Source of the DNA: an uncultured Oscillospiraceae bacterium
GTDB lineage: Bacteria > Bacillota > Clostridia > Oscillospirales > Oscillospiraceae
DNA: 64,000 nt
Assembly: GCA_947587485.1 (NCBI GenBank)
Contig: CANPXZ010000001.1
Location: forward strand, 1-64,000
Reading direction: 5' to 3'
Below the pieces are notes generated by a model. It was not told the DNA's origin. It saw nothing but the letters and a program-made list of their open reading frames with translations, and searched no databases. This document shows positions 17,448 through 25,647 of the stretch, one piece after another. The position numbers and the translations under genes were made by a program. Positions within the stretch are counted from its first letter, which is position 1. Each line of letters starts with the position of its first letter.

Positions 17448-17523
17448 TGGTCCGAGTGGCGGGATTTGAACCCACGGCCTCATGGTCCCGAACCATGCGC
17501 GCTGCCATCTGTGCTACACCCGG
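17448..17523 (-). tRNA. tRNA-Pro (anticodon CGG)
   Basis: 76 nt with encoded CCA. Acceptor CCGGGTG pairs with CACTCGG (one G-T); anticodon stem CATGG/CCATG with loop TTCGGGA; T arm GTGGG-TTCAAAT-CCCGC. The D stem has one mismatch. Discriminator base A. It has its own strong promoter (17538-17566) and a T run just after the CCA. Confidence 0.93.
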
Positions 17524-17537
17524 ATCTGCATGTGCCT

Positions 17538-17566
17538 ATCATACAACAAAACGCCACAAATGTCAA
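17538..17566 (-). promoter_or_regulatory. tRNA-Pro promoter
   Basis: TTGACA (17561-17566), 17-bp spacer, TATGAT (17538-17543) with an AT-rich upstream tract. Confidence 0.75.
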
Positions 17567-17575
17567 CAAAAATAT

Positions 17576-17610
17576 ATAAAAAATTCCGCCCCAATTTCTC
17601 AGGGCGGAAC
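17576..17610 (-). terminator. Terminator of the 20442-17616 operon
   Basis: TTCCGCCC / GGGCGGAA stem followed by TTTTTT on the minus strand, just past the stop at 17616. Confidence 0.85.
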
Positions 17611-17615
17611 CATGA

Positions 17616-18134
17616 TTACTCGTCCTCGTCGTCTAACCCGACGCAGTGCAGGCACGCCTCATGAGTCATCGCCTTCACGTCGTCACCCACGGACCGCAAG
17701 CTCAGCATATGCCCGAACCGGATATGCGCCCTTCGGATGGTATCCCCAACCGGGACATATTCCTTGGTCCATTCCGGCGACACGGCCAGGTACTTGAACA
17801 CGTCGACCGCCCGGACATATTTTTGTCCCTGCCATGCCGGCATGATCGCCAAGGCACTGTTGGCCATCTGGGTCTTGTCCTGCTCGCTCAAGGCGGAATT
17901 CTCGCCGGCATCGGCATCCGTTTGGATCAGGTTGGAAACGTAATGGGCCGGATCCAGGAGCTTGTCCGTGAACCCGCAGCCGCCGACATGCAAAAGCAGC
18001 AACGCCAGCTTGTCGTCGGTATGCACGACCTCGTCCCGGCCAGGGACACGCAGGGCATCCAGGAACTTGTCGATATTCTGGAGCAGGTGTGGGACGCCCC
18101 TCTTCAGGACCGTCTCATCGAAAAAATTGAGCAT
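17616..18134 (-). CDS. Hypothetical protein next to HD-GYP gene
   Basis: 172 residues. Mostly helical, no signal peptide; ends in the acidic GLDDEDE. Includes HTDDKLALLLLHVGGC and MTHEACLHCVG. No family recognised. Start at the ATG 9 bases after AGGAGG (the longer frame starts at a GTG inside the SD). It starts 23 bases after the HD-GYP stop, so the two may act together. Confidence 0.65.
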   Translation of the reverse strand: MLNFFDETVLKRGVPHLLQNIDKFLDALRVPGRDEVVHTDDKLALLLLHVGGCGFTDKLLDPAHYVSNLIQTDADAGENSALSEQDKTQMANSALAIMPAWQGQKYVRAVDVFKYLAVSPEWTKEYVPVGDTIRRAHIRFGHMLSLRSVGDDVKAMTHEACLHCVGLDDEDE

Positions 18135-18157
18135 TTCCGTCTTCCTCCTTTTCACGA

Positions 18158-18748
18158 TCAGGTGTCGTCACAGTTTTTGATGCTCTGCAAGATCCCGTGC
18201 GACAACGGCATCCCAGTCATCATGCTGACCGCCTCGTACATATTGAACGCCTTGCGCTGGGGACGGTCCGTGGTCAGGGCCTCGTACACATCACACACCA
18301 TGGCAATCTTAGCGCACCGGGCAATGTCCGGCGACTCAACGCCCGCCGGGTACCCCGTCCCATCAGAACGCTCGTGGTGCTGCAGGACGACCGTCAAGGC
18401 GTCACCGGTAATGCCCCTGCGGGTCAGCAGTTCAGCACCCTCCTGCACATGTTTCTGGACGGCCCGGCGCTCCTCAGGGCTCAGGCGCCCTGGCTTACCC
18501 AGGATCTCGTTCGGGGTCATCAGTTCCCCGACGTCGTGCAGGAGCATCCCGCGGATCAGCGCCTTTTCGTCACCGTCATAGTGATAGACCTCCAGCAACT
18601 GGGCGGCCAGATACGCCGTGTTCATTCCCTGGACAAAGGCGGCCCGGCGCCGTGTCGCGAGTTCGTTCAAAAACCAGGCGACAGCCGGCTCAGCGGCGAC
18701 TTCGGAGACCCGAATCCGGGCCCGGTAGCCCATGTTCCGATTATCCAT
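18158..18748 (-). CDS. Stand-alone HD-GYP phosphodiesterase
   Basis: 196 residues. Motifs in order: LLHDVGEL (HD pair, near 90), KHVQEGAELL, QHHERSDGTGYPAG (near 143-156) and CDVYEALTTDRPQRKA (near 172-187). These are the metal-binding and GYP signatures of class II c-di-GMP phosphodiesterases. There is no receiver or membrane sensor domain. It could lower c-di-GMP in the host or act on another cyclic dinucleotide. SD GGAGG 10 bases before the ATG. Confidence 0.85.
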   Translation of the reverse strand: MDNRNMGYRARIRVSEVAAEPAVAWFLNELATRRRAAFVQGMNTAYLAAQLLEVYHYDGDEKALIRGMLLHDVGELMTPNEILGKPGRLSPEERRAVQKHVQEGAELLTRRGITGDALTVVLQHHERSDGTGYPAGVESPDIARCAKIAMVCDVYEALTTDRPQRKAFNMYEAVSMMTGMPLSHGILQSIKNCDDT

Positions 18749-18778
18749 TTTTGTTTTCCTCCGTTTATATCTCTTTTT

Positions 18779-19414
18779 TCAAACACCGGTCACAATGCGG
18801 CCGGTGAAAAACATGACCAGGAACCCGATGATCAGAAACCGCCAAAACAGCCCGAAACAACCCCGTAAGTACCCCTGCAAGTCCTGCTTAGACATGGTCA
18901 TGTGGCACATCATGGACAGCAGCATATGCCAGAGGTACGCCTGGCAGACAGGGAACCCGTGGAAAAACGCGATACCGCTCCGTAACAGGGCGATCACGAC
19001 GAACCCAAGGGCCACGGGGGCGCAGGCCGTGGCGGCCATTTGGAAGGCGTGGGATGATTTTTTGCCGCTGCAATGGAACTGGACGTACCCCAAGGACGTC
19101 CCGGACGGCTCAAAAAGCCGGAACTTGTCGACCTTCGCGCCGGTCAATTTCGCAATGAGGATGTGGCACAGCTCATGCAGCATCACCCCGGGAAACGTGG
19201 CATAATTCATCACGATATACCCAGCCCGGGAATGAAATACGTCGCACAGGCCCTTATAGACATAATGTCGGCCGCGTTCGATCAGCCAACCTGTAACGGG
19301 GATGACAGCCATAGCCAGTAGCGATAAAACCGCCCCGCCGGCAATGTCCAGGGCAAACCCGGACAGCCCGATCCCCGCCAGGATATTCTTTATTGTGGTA
19401 CAAAGATTTCCCAT
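18779..19414 (-). CDS. M50-like intramembrane metalloprotease
   Basis: 211 residues with about four hydrophobic segments. FPGVMLHELCHILIAKLTGA contains the HExxH zinc motif (H80, E81, H84) inside a membrane helix, as in site-2-protease-like or DUF3267-type proteins. The second NxxPG-type motif is not clear, so catalytic function is likely but unproven. Its start overlaps the end of the upstream membrane protein by 25 bases without a good SD, suggesting coupling. Confidence 0.7.
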   Translation of the reverse strand: MGNLCTTIKNILAGIGLSGFALDIAGGAVLSLLAMAVIPVTGWLIERGRHYVYKGLCDVFHSRAGYIVMNYATFPGVMLHELCHILIAKLTGAKVDKFRLFEPSGTSLGYVQFHCSGKKSSHAFQMAATACAPVALGFVVIALLRSGIAFFHGFPVCQAYLWHMLLSMMCHMTMSKQDLQGYLRGCFGLFWRFLIIGFLVMFFTGRIVTGV

Positions 19415-19830
19415 GGCAGTGACTTAAACACGTCACCGAAGACGTTCTTGAGGAACGGGCACACGGTGACAAAAAACTCGGTGACGATCTTCGCGACATA
19501 ATTGATGAAAGCGCTCATATACAGGAATATGTCAGCGATGAACGTCCCATTGAACAGCTGCGCAACCGCCGTCAACAAATCGTACTTGAAGATTGCACTG
19601 AACGGAATGTAATCGTCCAGCACCGTCAGACCCAGGACGTAACAGAGCTGGATCATGAACAACGCGCCGATCAACCACCCGATGAAGTCTCCCAAATTCT
19701 TGGTGATGCGGTACACGATGATCACGCACAACACGATAACGACGACGCCCTCCGCGCTGTCGAACGTCAGCACGGACGGGTTCAGCAGGCTTTGCAGGAA
19801 CTCTTTGATCTCGATGATGCCTTGGGCCAT
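19390..19830 (-). CDS. Polytopic membrane protein, unknown
   Basis: 146 residues; at least three hydrophobic segments (GVVVIVLCVIIVYRI, LIGALFMIQLCYVLGLTVL, and FLYMSAFINYVAKIV..FFVTV). No family recognised. Start at ATG after GGGGGAGG. It adjoins the M50-like protease and may be its partner or substrate, which is inference from position only. Confidence 0.6.
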   Translation of the reverse strand: MAQGIIEIKEFLQSLLNPSVLTFDSAEGVVVIVLCVIIVYRITKNLGDFIGWLIGALFMIQLCYVLGLTVLDDYIPFSAIFKYDLLTAVAQLFNGTFIADIFLYMSAFINYVAKIVTEFFVTVCPFLKNVFGDVFKSLPWEIFVPQ

Positions 19831-20225
19831 CACGTTCCTCCCCCTTTCATATGCTTGAGGATGAGCGCCGACCGCCATTCCGCGGCCAATGCGAATTTTT
19901 GTTCGTCCGTGAGCTTATCGGCAGACTCGAAAAAACGCCGCACGCCCGCCATCTCAGACGCGGGATCAAACCCGGCAGCCTTACCGAAATCCTGCAGGAA
20001 CCGCAGCATGTCCTTCGTGATCAGGTCCGTGACAGATGCCCCGGTGCTGGAACAGAACGGCCGGTTCCCGTCGATTTTAACGTAATACCGGTTCTCGCAC
20101 GGCGTGCCATTGCTGCCCCGCATATTCGGATATGGCTTGGACACGCCGGAGACATTCAACCCCTTCTTCAGGGCCTCCAGCAAACCGTCAAACTCCTGGG
20201 CATAACACTCAACCCTTAACTGCAT
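19830..20225 (-). CDS. Hypothetical protein
   Basis: 131 residues, soluble. Includes KKGLNVSGVSKPYPNMRG and RFLQDFGKAAGFDPASEMAG. No family recognised. The ATG lies inside the end of the previous gene (17-base overlap), with SD GGGAGG in the coding sequence of that gene. Confidence 0.6.
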   Translation of the reverse strand: MQLRVECYAQEFDGLLEALKKGLNVSGVSKPYPNMRGSNGTPCENRYYVKIDGNRPFCSSTGASVTDLITKDMLRFLQDFGKAAGFDPASEMAGVRRFFESADKLTDEQKFALAAEWRSALILKHMKGGGT

Positions 20226-20442
20226 GGGCGCCTCCCGTCTTGATCAGGACATCCGCCTGGACACTGCCGTCCTCGGCCTCCGACACAAAAAAGGATCGGA
20301 TATCCAGGTCATGAAAATCAAGGATCTTGGACAGGCTCATGGCGGTCCCTTCGCAGATCGTCTCGTTGCCGTCCCGTATGGTAACAAATGCGTACCGGTA
20401 CTCCCCAAGGAGCGCCTGTACGAAGGAACTTGCTTTCTTCAC
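20209..20442 (-). CDS. Small hypothetical protein
   Basis: 77 residues, GTG start with SD GGAGG 8 bases before. Contains YRYAFVTIRDGNETICEGTA, a beta-hairpin-like pattern. No family recognised. First gene of the operon running down to 17616. Confidence 0.6.
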   Translation of the reverse strand: MKKASSFVQALLGEYRYAFVTIRDGNETICEGTAMSLSKILDFHDLDIRSFFVSEAEDGSVQADVLIKTGGAHAVKG

Positions 20443-20476
20443 GGCTCATCCTCCGTTCGGTTGTTTGATAGAATCC

Positions 20477-20505
20477 ATCATAACACAAAAACGAACAAAG
20501 ATCAA
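20477..20505 (-). promoter_or_regulatory. Promoter of the 20442-17616 operon
   Basis: TTGATC (20500-20505), 17-bp spacer ending TGTGT, TATGAT (20477-20482). Confidence 0.7.
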
Positions 20506-20521
20506 TATTTTTATTAACACT

Positions 20522-20568
20522 CGGCACAAAAATTTTGGCGGGATGAAACACTCGTTCCACCCCGCCAC
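20522..20568 (-). terminator. Terminator after the 23876-20587 genes
   Basis: TGGCGGG paired with CCCGCCA around a mid-stem bulge, then AAATTTTT on the minus strand. Confidence 0.7.
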
Positions 20569-20586
20569 ATAAGGCGATCCAACAGC

Positions 20587-21783
20587 TCAGGCCAGCTCCA
20601 GCGCCTCGCGGATGATCACGGCGTTCTCAGCCTGCCGGGCTGCCTGTTCCGGATCCATCTCCGGCTCAGACGTCACTGCCGTCTCGACCGCATCGGATGG
20701 AACAGAGCTCTCGAACAGGGCCTCCTGCCCGCCGGCCGTGGCAGCGGCAAGTCCGACGTCCTCACCCTTCCGGGCAGCGTCCGCGACAACACCCTGGAAC
20801 GCAAAGTCGATCAGGTCTTCCTTGCTCTCAAACCCGGTCTGCTCCGCAAAATCCGTAACGCCGTTATACCCGGTAGCCTCATACACCGTCCGGGCAGCCG
20901 ACTCATAAAATTCCGCCATGTCCTCGCTGATCTCGCCCGAAGCGACTTTTTCAGCGGCCTTCGCGGCAGCCATGTCAGCGGCGTCATCCTTCACGTTATT
21001 CACGTCAAATGCCGCCTTGTTGGAGCCATATGCCAAAGAACCGATTTGACCGGCGGCGCCGCCGGCAAAAGCAATCATCATGGCCGCATGGACTGAAACA
21101 ACGTTGCTTGCGCCACCGGTGAAAGGAGTTGCCAGGATACCAGCGGCAAGCGTGCCGCCAATCGCGGCAGCGGTGCCGGCTTTCTTCAGGTCATCGCCAG
21201 TCGTCGCCCAGAAACGCTCCTTATCGAGCTCACGGGCCTTTTCCACATCACCCTCCGCAAGGGCTTCGTGGATCTCCTCCTCGGCATTCTTATTGATGGC
21301 CATCTTGTCGCCATTGTCACGAACGAAGATCCTGGTGATGGCATCCGTGCCTTCCTTGGTCGAATAGCCGATCACGTTACCCATGTCGTCCTTCTCTTCG
21401 ACCATGGAATCTTCCAGATGGTCCTGAACAGCATCGGAAATGCCGAACGACCCCATCTGCGCAATGCCGCTGAACGTATTCCCAACGGCATGCCAAAGAC
21501 TGCGGCCATTCTTCGCATCCTCGATACCAGACTGGATCGTGTCGATACCCTTGTTCCAACTGTCTTTCATATGATCAGTCCAGCCGGAAACACCGTACTT
21601 GACATCCTTGGCAAACTGCACCGGATCAGTGATCAGGGTCTTGCCGCCTTCCAGGACAGCCTTTCCGGCATCAAAGACACCACCGACGACCTGTGCGCCG
21701 ACATCCTTGATGTCGATGGCCGTGTTCTTAATGCTGGTCCCGACACCCTTAAAGAAATCGCCTACACCTTTCCAAAAACCCAT
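20587..21783 (-). CDS. Glycine/alanine-rich protein, possible virion or membrane-active protein
   Basis: 398 residues. The N-terminus GFWKGVGDFFKGVGTSIKNT is amphipathic. Residues about 205-265 are a long Gly/Ala hydrophobic stretch (AGTAAAIGGTLAAGILATPF, then AAMMIAFAGGAAGQIGSLAY) that could insert in membranes. The C-terminus is acidic and helical. No family recognised. It starts 13 bases after the next gene upstream, and all three genes at 23876-20587 share this architecture. Such proteins occur as internal virion proteins or effectors; that is inference. Confidence 0.65.
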   Translation of the reverse strand: MGFWKGVGDFFKGVGTSIKNTAIDIKDVGAQVVGGVFDAGKAVLEGGKTLITDPVQFAKDVKYGVSGWTDHMKDSWNKGIDTIQSGIEDAKNGRSLWHAVGNTFSGIAQMGSFGISDAVQDHLEDSMVEEKDDMGNVIGYSTKEGTDAITRIFVRDNGDKMAINKNAEEEIHEALAEGDVEKARELDKERFWATTGDDLKKAGTAAAIGGTLAAGILATPFTGGASNVVSVHAAMMIAFAGGAAGQIGSLAYGSNKAAFDVNNVKDDAADMAAAKAAEKVASGEISEDMAEFYESAARTVYEATGYNGVTDFAEQTGFESKEDLIDFAFQGVVADAARKGEDVGLAAATAGGQEALFESSVPSDAVETAVTSEPEMDPEQAARQAENAVIIREALELA

Positions 21784-21796
21784 GTCTCACACCTCC

Positions 21797-23302
21797 TTAT
21801 GCAGGCGCCCCGGCCAGCTCAGGTCCTTCAGGCTCATCCTTGGTCAGATCGACATCATCCCAGTCTTCGTAAGCCGACTCAATGCTGGCCTCGGTCGTCC
21901 GCATGGAATGCTCCGCTTCATACCGGACCTCGGCATTATCCGAGATCGTCTTCGCCAGCTCGGACAGGCTTTCACCTTTATGCTTCTCCTCATAATTGAT
22001 CACGCTGGAGAGCACCGGGACCTTGTTGGCAACGAAGTCCATCAGGACATCCGCGCCTTTGATGATGGCCGCCTCGACATAAGAGGCACCAGGCAGGTAA
22101 TGCAGAATCGACGCGTTGATGCTGGACAGGAAATTTGTGAACGTACTCCCGGTATCCAGTTCAGCCTGCTGCTTCTGGTACGTGACCACGTTCTCCCGGA
22201 CATCCGGGTTCTCCTCGAACGAATGCCGGACCTCATAAGAGTTGTCTTCAACGTCTTCAAGGTCATAGCTCTTATCAATGATCGTGTCACCGGCAACACC
22301 AGCCAGAGCCGGACCAATGATGTTACGGCCTTCCTCGGCATACTTCTCCTGAAGAGGTTTCAGCTTTTCAGAATAATCCTTGGACAGGTCCTCCAGCATG
22401 ATGTCAGCCTGATCCTTGGTAATCTCGCCGGCATCCAGCTTCTCATAGATCGCGGCGGATTCCGTCGTATAGGCTTCGTCCCACTTGCCAAAATCCTCGG
22501 CCATATCGCCCTTCAGCTGGTCGCCATTGGCAATAAGGCTCTCGTGCATAGCCAGGCAGGTGTTAATGGACTGCTGGTACCCGTCAGCCGCATCCTCCGT
22601 CCGGCCGGTCGTATAGATCTTCGCCAGGGCAAATGGCGCACCGGCAGCCGCAATGGGCAGGGCGACACCAACTGCCTTGGACAGGACCTTGCCATGAGTG
22701 AGGAAGAACTTACTGGCGGTCATAACAGCAGCACCAGGGGCCTTGACTGCATTTACAACGCCAGCACCGACCTTGCCGAGAACAGATGCACCCTCACCGG
22801 CTTTTGCAGCTGTACCAAAGATATTCTTAAAACCGACATTTTTAAGAGCCTCGGTCAAACCGACCTTATGAGTAGTTGTCTTAATGACCTCTCCAGCCGC
22901 ATTTTTGGTCTCGTTGGTGACCACCTTACCCAAATTGCCAACACCTTCAGCCGTCACAGCCTTCGCCATGTTGCTGACAGCAGAGACTTCACTACCGATC
23001 TGAACAGCGCTCAACGCAAGGCCGACGCCATTGATCAAACCATTGGTCCACATCAGCTTCGTATTGTCAGACAAATTCTGCTTCGTCTGCTCATCAATTG
23101 CAGCAGTCTCCTCAGCATACATCGCCGCAGCTTCTTCCTCCGACATTGCCCCACTGGTCGTGGCAATATCGTACTTGGCGCTGGCGATCATGCCTTCCAA
23201 ATCACCAAGTGTATTGATAAGCTCGACGTTCTGGTCGGCACCGCTGGTCATAAATCCGATAAAAGAGTTTTTCTGCAACTCTTGCTCTTTATTCTCAGCC
23301 AT
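21797..23302 (-). CDS. Large helical protein with hydrophobic centre
   Basis: 501 residues. Helical N-terminus, then Gly/Ala/Val-rich hydrophobic segments at about 85-130 and 175-225 (VGAGVVNAVKAPGAAVMTAS; GVALPIAAAGAPFALAKIY), and a long acidic coiled region (KLDAGEITKDQADIMLEDLS). The C-terminus is acidic (DWDDVDLTKDEPEGPE). No family recognised. The layout parallels the 398-residue neighbour, suggesting a common process such as membrane penetration or virion-internal packing. SD GGAGG. Confidence 0.65.
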   Translation of the reverse strand: MAENKEQELQKNSFIGFMTSGADQNVELINTLGDLEGMIASAKYDIATTSGAMSEEEAAAMYAEETAAIDEQTKQNLSDNTKLMWTNGLINGVGLALSAVQIGSEVSAVSNMAKAVTAEGVGNLGKVVTNETKNAAGEVIKTTTHKVGLTEALKNVGFKNIFGTAAKAGEGASVLGKVGAGVVNAVKAPGAAVMTASKFFLTHGKVLSKAVGVALPIAAAGAPFALAKIYTTGRTEDAADGYQQSINTCLAMHESLIANGDQLKGDMAEDFGKWDEAYTTESAAIYEKLDAGEITKDQADIMLEDLSKDYSEKLKPLQEKYAEEGRNIIGPALAGVAGDTIIDKSYDLEDVEDNSYEVRHSFEENPDVRENVVTYQKQQAELDTGSTFTNFLSSINASILHYLPGASYVEAAIIKGADVLMDFVANKVPVLSSVINYEEKHKGESLSELAKTISDNAEVRYEAEHSMRTTEASIESAYEDWDDVDLTKDEPEGPELAGAPA

Positions 23303-23333
23303 GTTCCAGGCCTCCTTTCATCAGCGGGTCATA

Positions 23334-23876
23334 TCAGGTAAAATCCGCTTCAAAATCATTCTCAGCATCCGCCTGGACGGCCTCGAACGCAGGTTCTTCG
23401 TCAGCCTTCTCAGCGCCGCCAAGGCCAATCTCATCCTTGACCTTCTCGACAACATAGTTGGCGGTGTTAGACACGGCCCCCATCAGGGAATTGCCCAGGT
23501 TTCCGGCAAAGCTGCTCCCGTTGGCCTCGGACTGCTCCTTGGCGTCCACAACCTTGTCCCAGACCTTGTCAAAATTCGCGGACACGAACGTACCACCGGT
23601 CGCCAGGCCGGCAACAACCTTGGCCAGCTTCGGATGCTCGTCGATCTTGTCCTTAACAGCCTTCAAGAAACCGCCCTTCTCGTCGGCCTTGTCAAACAGG
23701 TTGCTCAGCGCGCCGCCGAGCTTATTCCCAACGGTCTCCACCGTATCAGAAATCTTCCCGCCGATCTCCTTCAGGCTGCCGCTCTCCATTTCGGAAGCCT
23801 TGCCCAGAAGGATCGTGGTGCCGGCAACAGCGGCGCCGGCGATAGCAACATTCTCAATCCCGTTCATAACAGACAT
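23334..23876 (-). CDS. Small glycine-rich helical protein
   Basis: 180 residues. Gly/Ala-rich hydrophobic start (NVAIAGAAVAGTTILLGKAS) and a lysine-rich middle (KADEKGGFLKAVKDKIDEHP), with an acidic C-terminus. Start at ATG 9 bases after AAGGAGG; an upstream in-frame extension has no support. First gene of the three-gene unit driven by the promoter at 23942-23970. Confidence 0.65.
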   Translation of the reverse strand: MSVMNGIENVAIAGAAVAGTTILLGKASEMESGSLKEIGGKISDTVETVGNKLGGALSNLFDKADEKGGFLKAVKDKIDEHPKLAKVVAGLATGGTFVSANFDKVWDKVVDAKEQSEANGSSFAGNLGNSLMGAVSNTANYVVEKVKDEIGLGGAEKADEEPAFEAVQADAENDFEADFT

Positions 23877-23941
23877 CTTCAGGATCCTCCTTATCATAGT
23901 CAGATACTTGACGGACATAGAACGCCCGCCCGCTTATATAT

Positions 23942-23970
23942 AATATATACGCGGACGGACGGATTGTCAA
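23942..23970 (-). promoter_or_regulatory. Promoter of the 23876-20587 unit
   Basis: TTGACA (23965-23970), 17-bp spacer ending CGTA, TATATT (23942-23947) within CGTATATATTATATA, an arrangement also seen at 36844 and 38793. Confidence 0.75.
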
Positions 23971-23975
23971 GACTC

Positions 23976-24830
23976 TTATCGAAAGAAAAACTCAAACCCT
24001 GCTGTCAGGGCGAACAGGATATAAAACAGAGCACTGGTCCGGGCTTTCGGTTCAACTGCCATTTCTTCCTCAGGTTCACCTTTTAGAAACATCCGAAGGC
24101 CAATAAACAAAAACGCCGCACTGATCAGGATCTCCAGGAAAAACAAAAACCCGGAACCGCCGGAAATGTCATTTATCTCAGTAAACACCCGGCAGACGGT
24201 GATCGTATTGATAAGCCCATGGGTGAACATCCCCGGGACGACAGACCCGGTACGCTCCCGCAGATACCCGGCCAGCAGCCCGAAAATGAAAGCATAGACC
24301 ATCGTCCCAAGGTCGCCATGCAGGATCGCAAAGCACAGCGCGGACCAAAAAATAGCCCGCTTCGCCCCAGCCGGACGGAAAATCCCGAAGATCGCGCCCC
24401 GGCAGATCAACTCTTCCAGGATACAAGGGATCAGTGCAACCGTCAGAAACGCCGGGATGAATCCGAGGCTCTCGATCACATTGGACGCCCCGGGCGTCGG
24501 AGACGATAAATACGAGCAAAGCCCGGAAATGACCATCAATGGGATATATCCGAAAACGCCGGAAGAAAAACCCGCATACAGGGCGCCTATGGATGGGTCC
24601 CTCGTTCCAGACAAGGCGACGCCGGACGTCTTTTTGATGAACCACAAGCCGAAAACCTGCAGCACCGCGGCGGAGACAGACATCACGATATAAGACCTGG
24701 CAGTACCCATAGGGACATAGAACAGGGCGACATTGACAAAAACAGCCGCGATGTACGGAACAAGGACGATCCAGAGATAGAACAGCCCGCAAAACTCCGT
24801 CCCGCGGCCAAAATCACGAGGTTTTTCCAC
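23976..24830 (-). CDS. CPBP family intramembrane protease (Abi/CAAX-like)
   Basis: 284 residues, about eight membrane segments. Signature motifs: EELICRG (E139, E140, R144), FAILHGD and FTHGLIN, which supply the Glu and His residues of the CPBP/Rce1 active site. In bacteria such proteins process or confer immunity to peptides, or handle membrane proteins. GTG start directly adjoining the TGA of the YdjM-like gene, whose end provides the SD (GGAGGTGGT). Last gene of the 26361-23976 operon. Confidence 0.85.
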   Translation of the reverse strand: MEKPRDFGRGTEFCGLFYLWIVLVPYIAAVFVNVALFYVPMGTARSYIVMSVSAAVLQVFGLWFIKKTSGVALSGTRDPSIGALYAGFSSGVFGYIPLMVISGLCSYLSSPTPGASNVIESLGFIPAFLTVALIPCILEELICRGAIFGIFRPAGAKRAIFWSALCFAILHGDLGTMVYAFIFGLLAGYLRERTGSVVPGMFTHGLINTITVCRVFTEINDISGGSGFLFFLEILISAAFLFIGLRMFLKGEPEEEMAVEPKARTSALFYILFALTAGFEFFFR

Positions 24831-25424
24831 TCAACCACCTCCAAACGACAAGACGGCCAGAACAATGATCCCAGCCACGCTCAGCAGAATCAAAAAGATG
24901 TTTACGACCGTCTCAGAGTGTTCGGCTTTTGACGAATAAAAACTGATGAAATGTCCCCGGGCCATCACGCAGTTCTGGTATTTCCGCCAACGGCCAAACG
25001 GATAAAACGGCACCCATCCTGCCGTCGAGCCCCAGTCCATCAAGTCATGGACCAACATCCCGATCCCGATATACCGGAACGGGAACCACGCAAACCGTCC
25101 AAGCAACAAAAAGATAAGCAGAAACCAGAAGGAATGCGTGAACCCCCGATGTGTGAGAGGCAAAGAAAAATGTGTCAGCTTCGTCACGGTCGACCCGGGA
25201 CTGTCAATGTCCGGCAGCAGAAGCCCCAGGAAATAAAACGCAGCGCATGCCACCGCAGACAACGCGAAAGCCGCCCCGTCCCCGGAAGGGACAAGGACGG
25301 CCTTGCATGTCGGCAGGGCTTTAGCCAGCAGCTCCGGCTTTCCAGACACCGCCACGATACCTGCGGCGGCAATCGTGTCAGCCGCAAGGACGGTGCCGGA
25401 AAACAGATGCCCCCGCCCGGTCAT
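24831..25424 (-). CDS. YdjM/DUF457-like membrane hydrolase
   Basis: 197 residues. GLLLPDIDSPGSTVT, THRGFTHSFW and GMLVHDLMDWG are the Asp/His metal motifs of the YdjM (LexA-binding, metal-dependent hydrolase) membrane family. Four to five hydrophobic segments. The physiological substrate of the family is unknown. ATGA overlap with the ribbon-helix-helix gene upstream and direct junction with the CPBP protease downstream. Confidence 0.8.
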   Translation of the reverse strand: MTGRGHLFSGTVLAADTIAAAGIVAVSGKPELLAKALPTCKAVLVPSGDGAAFALSAVACAAFYFLGLLLPDIDSPGSTVTKLTHFSLPLTHRGFTHSFWFLLIFLLLGRFAWFPFRYIGIGMLVHDLMDWGSTAGWVPFYPFGRWRKYQNCVMARGHFISFYSSKAEHSETVVNIFLILLSVAGIIVLAVLSFGGG

Positions 25425-25612
25425 GCCGTGCCGTCCTTCCCGTCATCGGGCTCCTGGCTCTCCGTATTGGAACAGTAGGCGATGATCGCACGCTCGACGG
25501 CGACCGTCTTGGACTGGCCCGTCTCAGCGCAGGTACGTTCCAGCAGCTTGAACAGGTCACGTCCGATCCGTGCGTTGACCGAGACGCTCTGTTTCGTTTT
25601 CGTGCTTGGCAT
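25421..25612 (-). CDS. Ribbon-helix-helix protein
   Basis: 63 residues. KQSVSVNARIGRDLFKLLER then GQSKTVAVERAIIAYC gives the strand-helix-helix pattern of CopG/Arc-type DNA-binding proteins. A close paralogue with the same core (GQTKTMAIRRAILAYC) lies at 41814-41999. Start at ATG after AGGAGGTGGCCGCC; a GTG 9 bases earlier overlaps the SD. Probably a repressor of its own operon or of membrane genes nearby; no operator was identified. Confidence 0.75.
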   Translation of the reverse strand: MPSTKTKQSVSVNARIGRDLFKLLERTCAETGQSKTVAVERAIIAYCSNTESQEPDDGKDGTA

Positions 25613-25647
25613 GGCGGCCACCTCCTTTCATGGTTTACAAATACAGG

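Noticed and set aside
17448..17523. tRNA as a certain integration site
   Set aside because: No duplicated tRNA 3' end or integrase is seen in the window.
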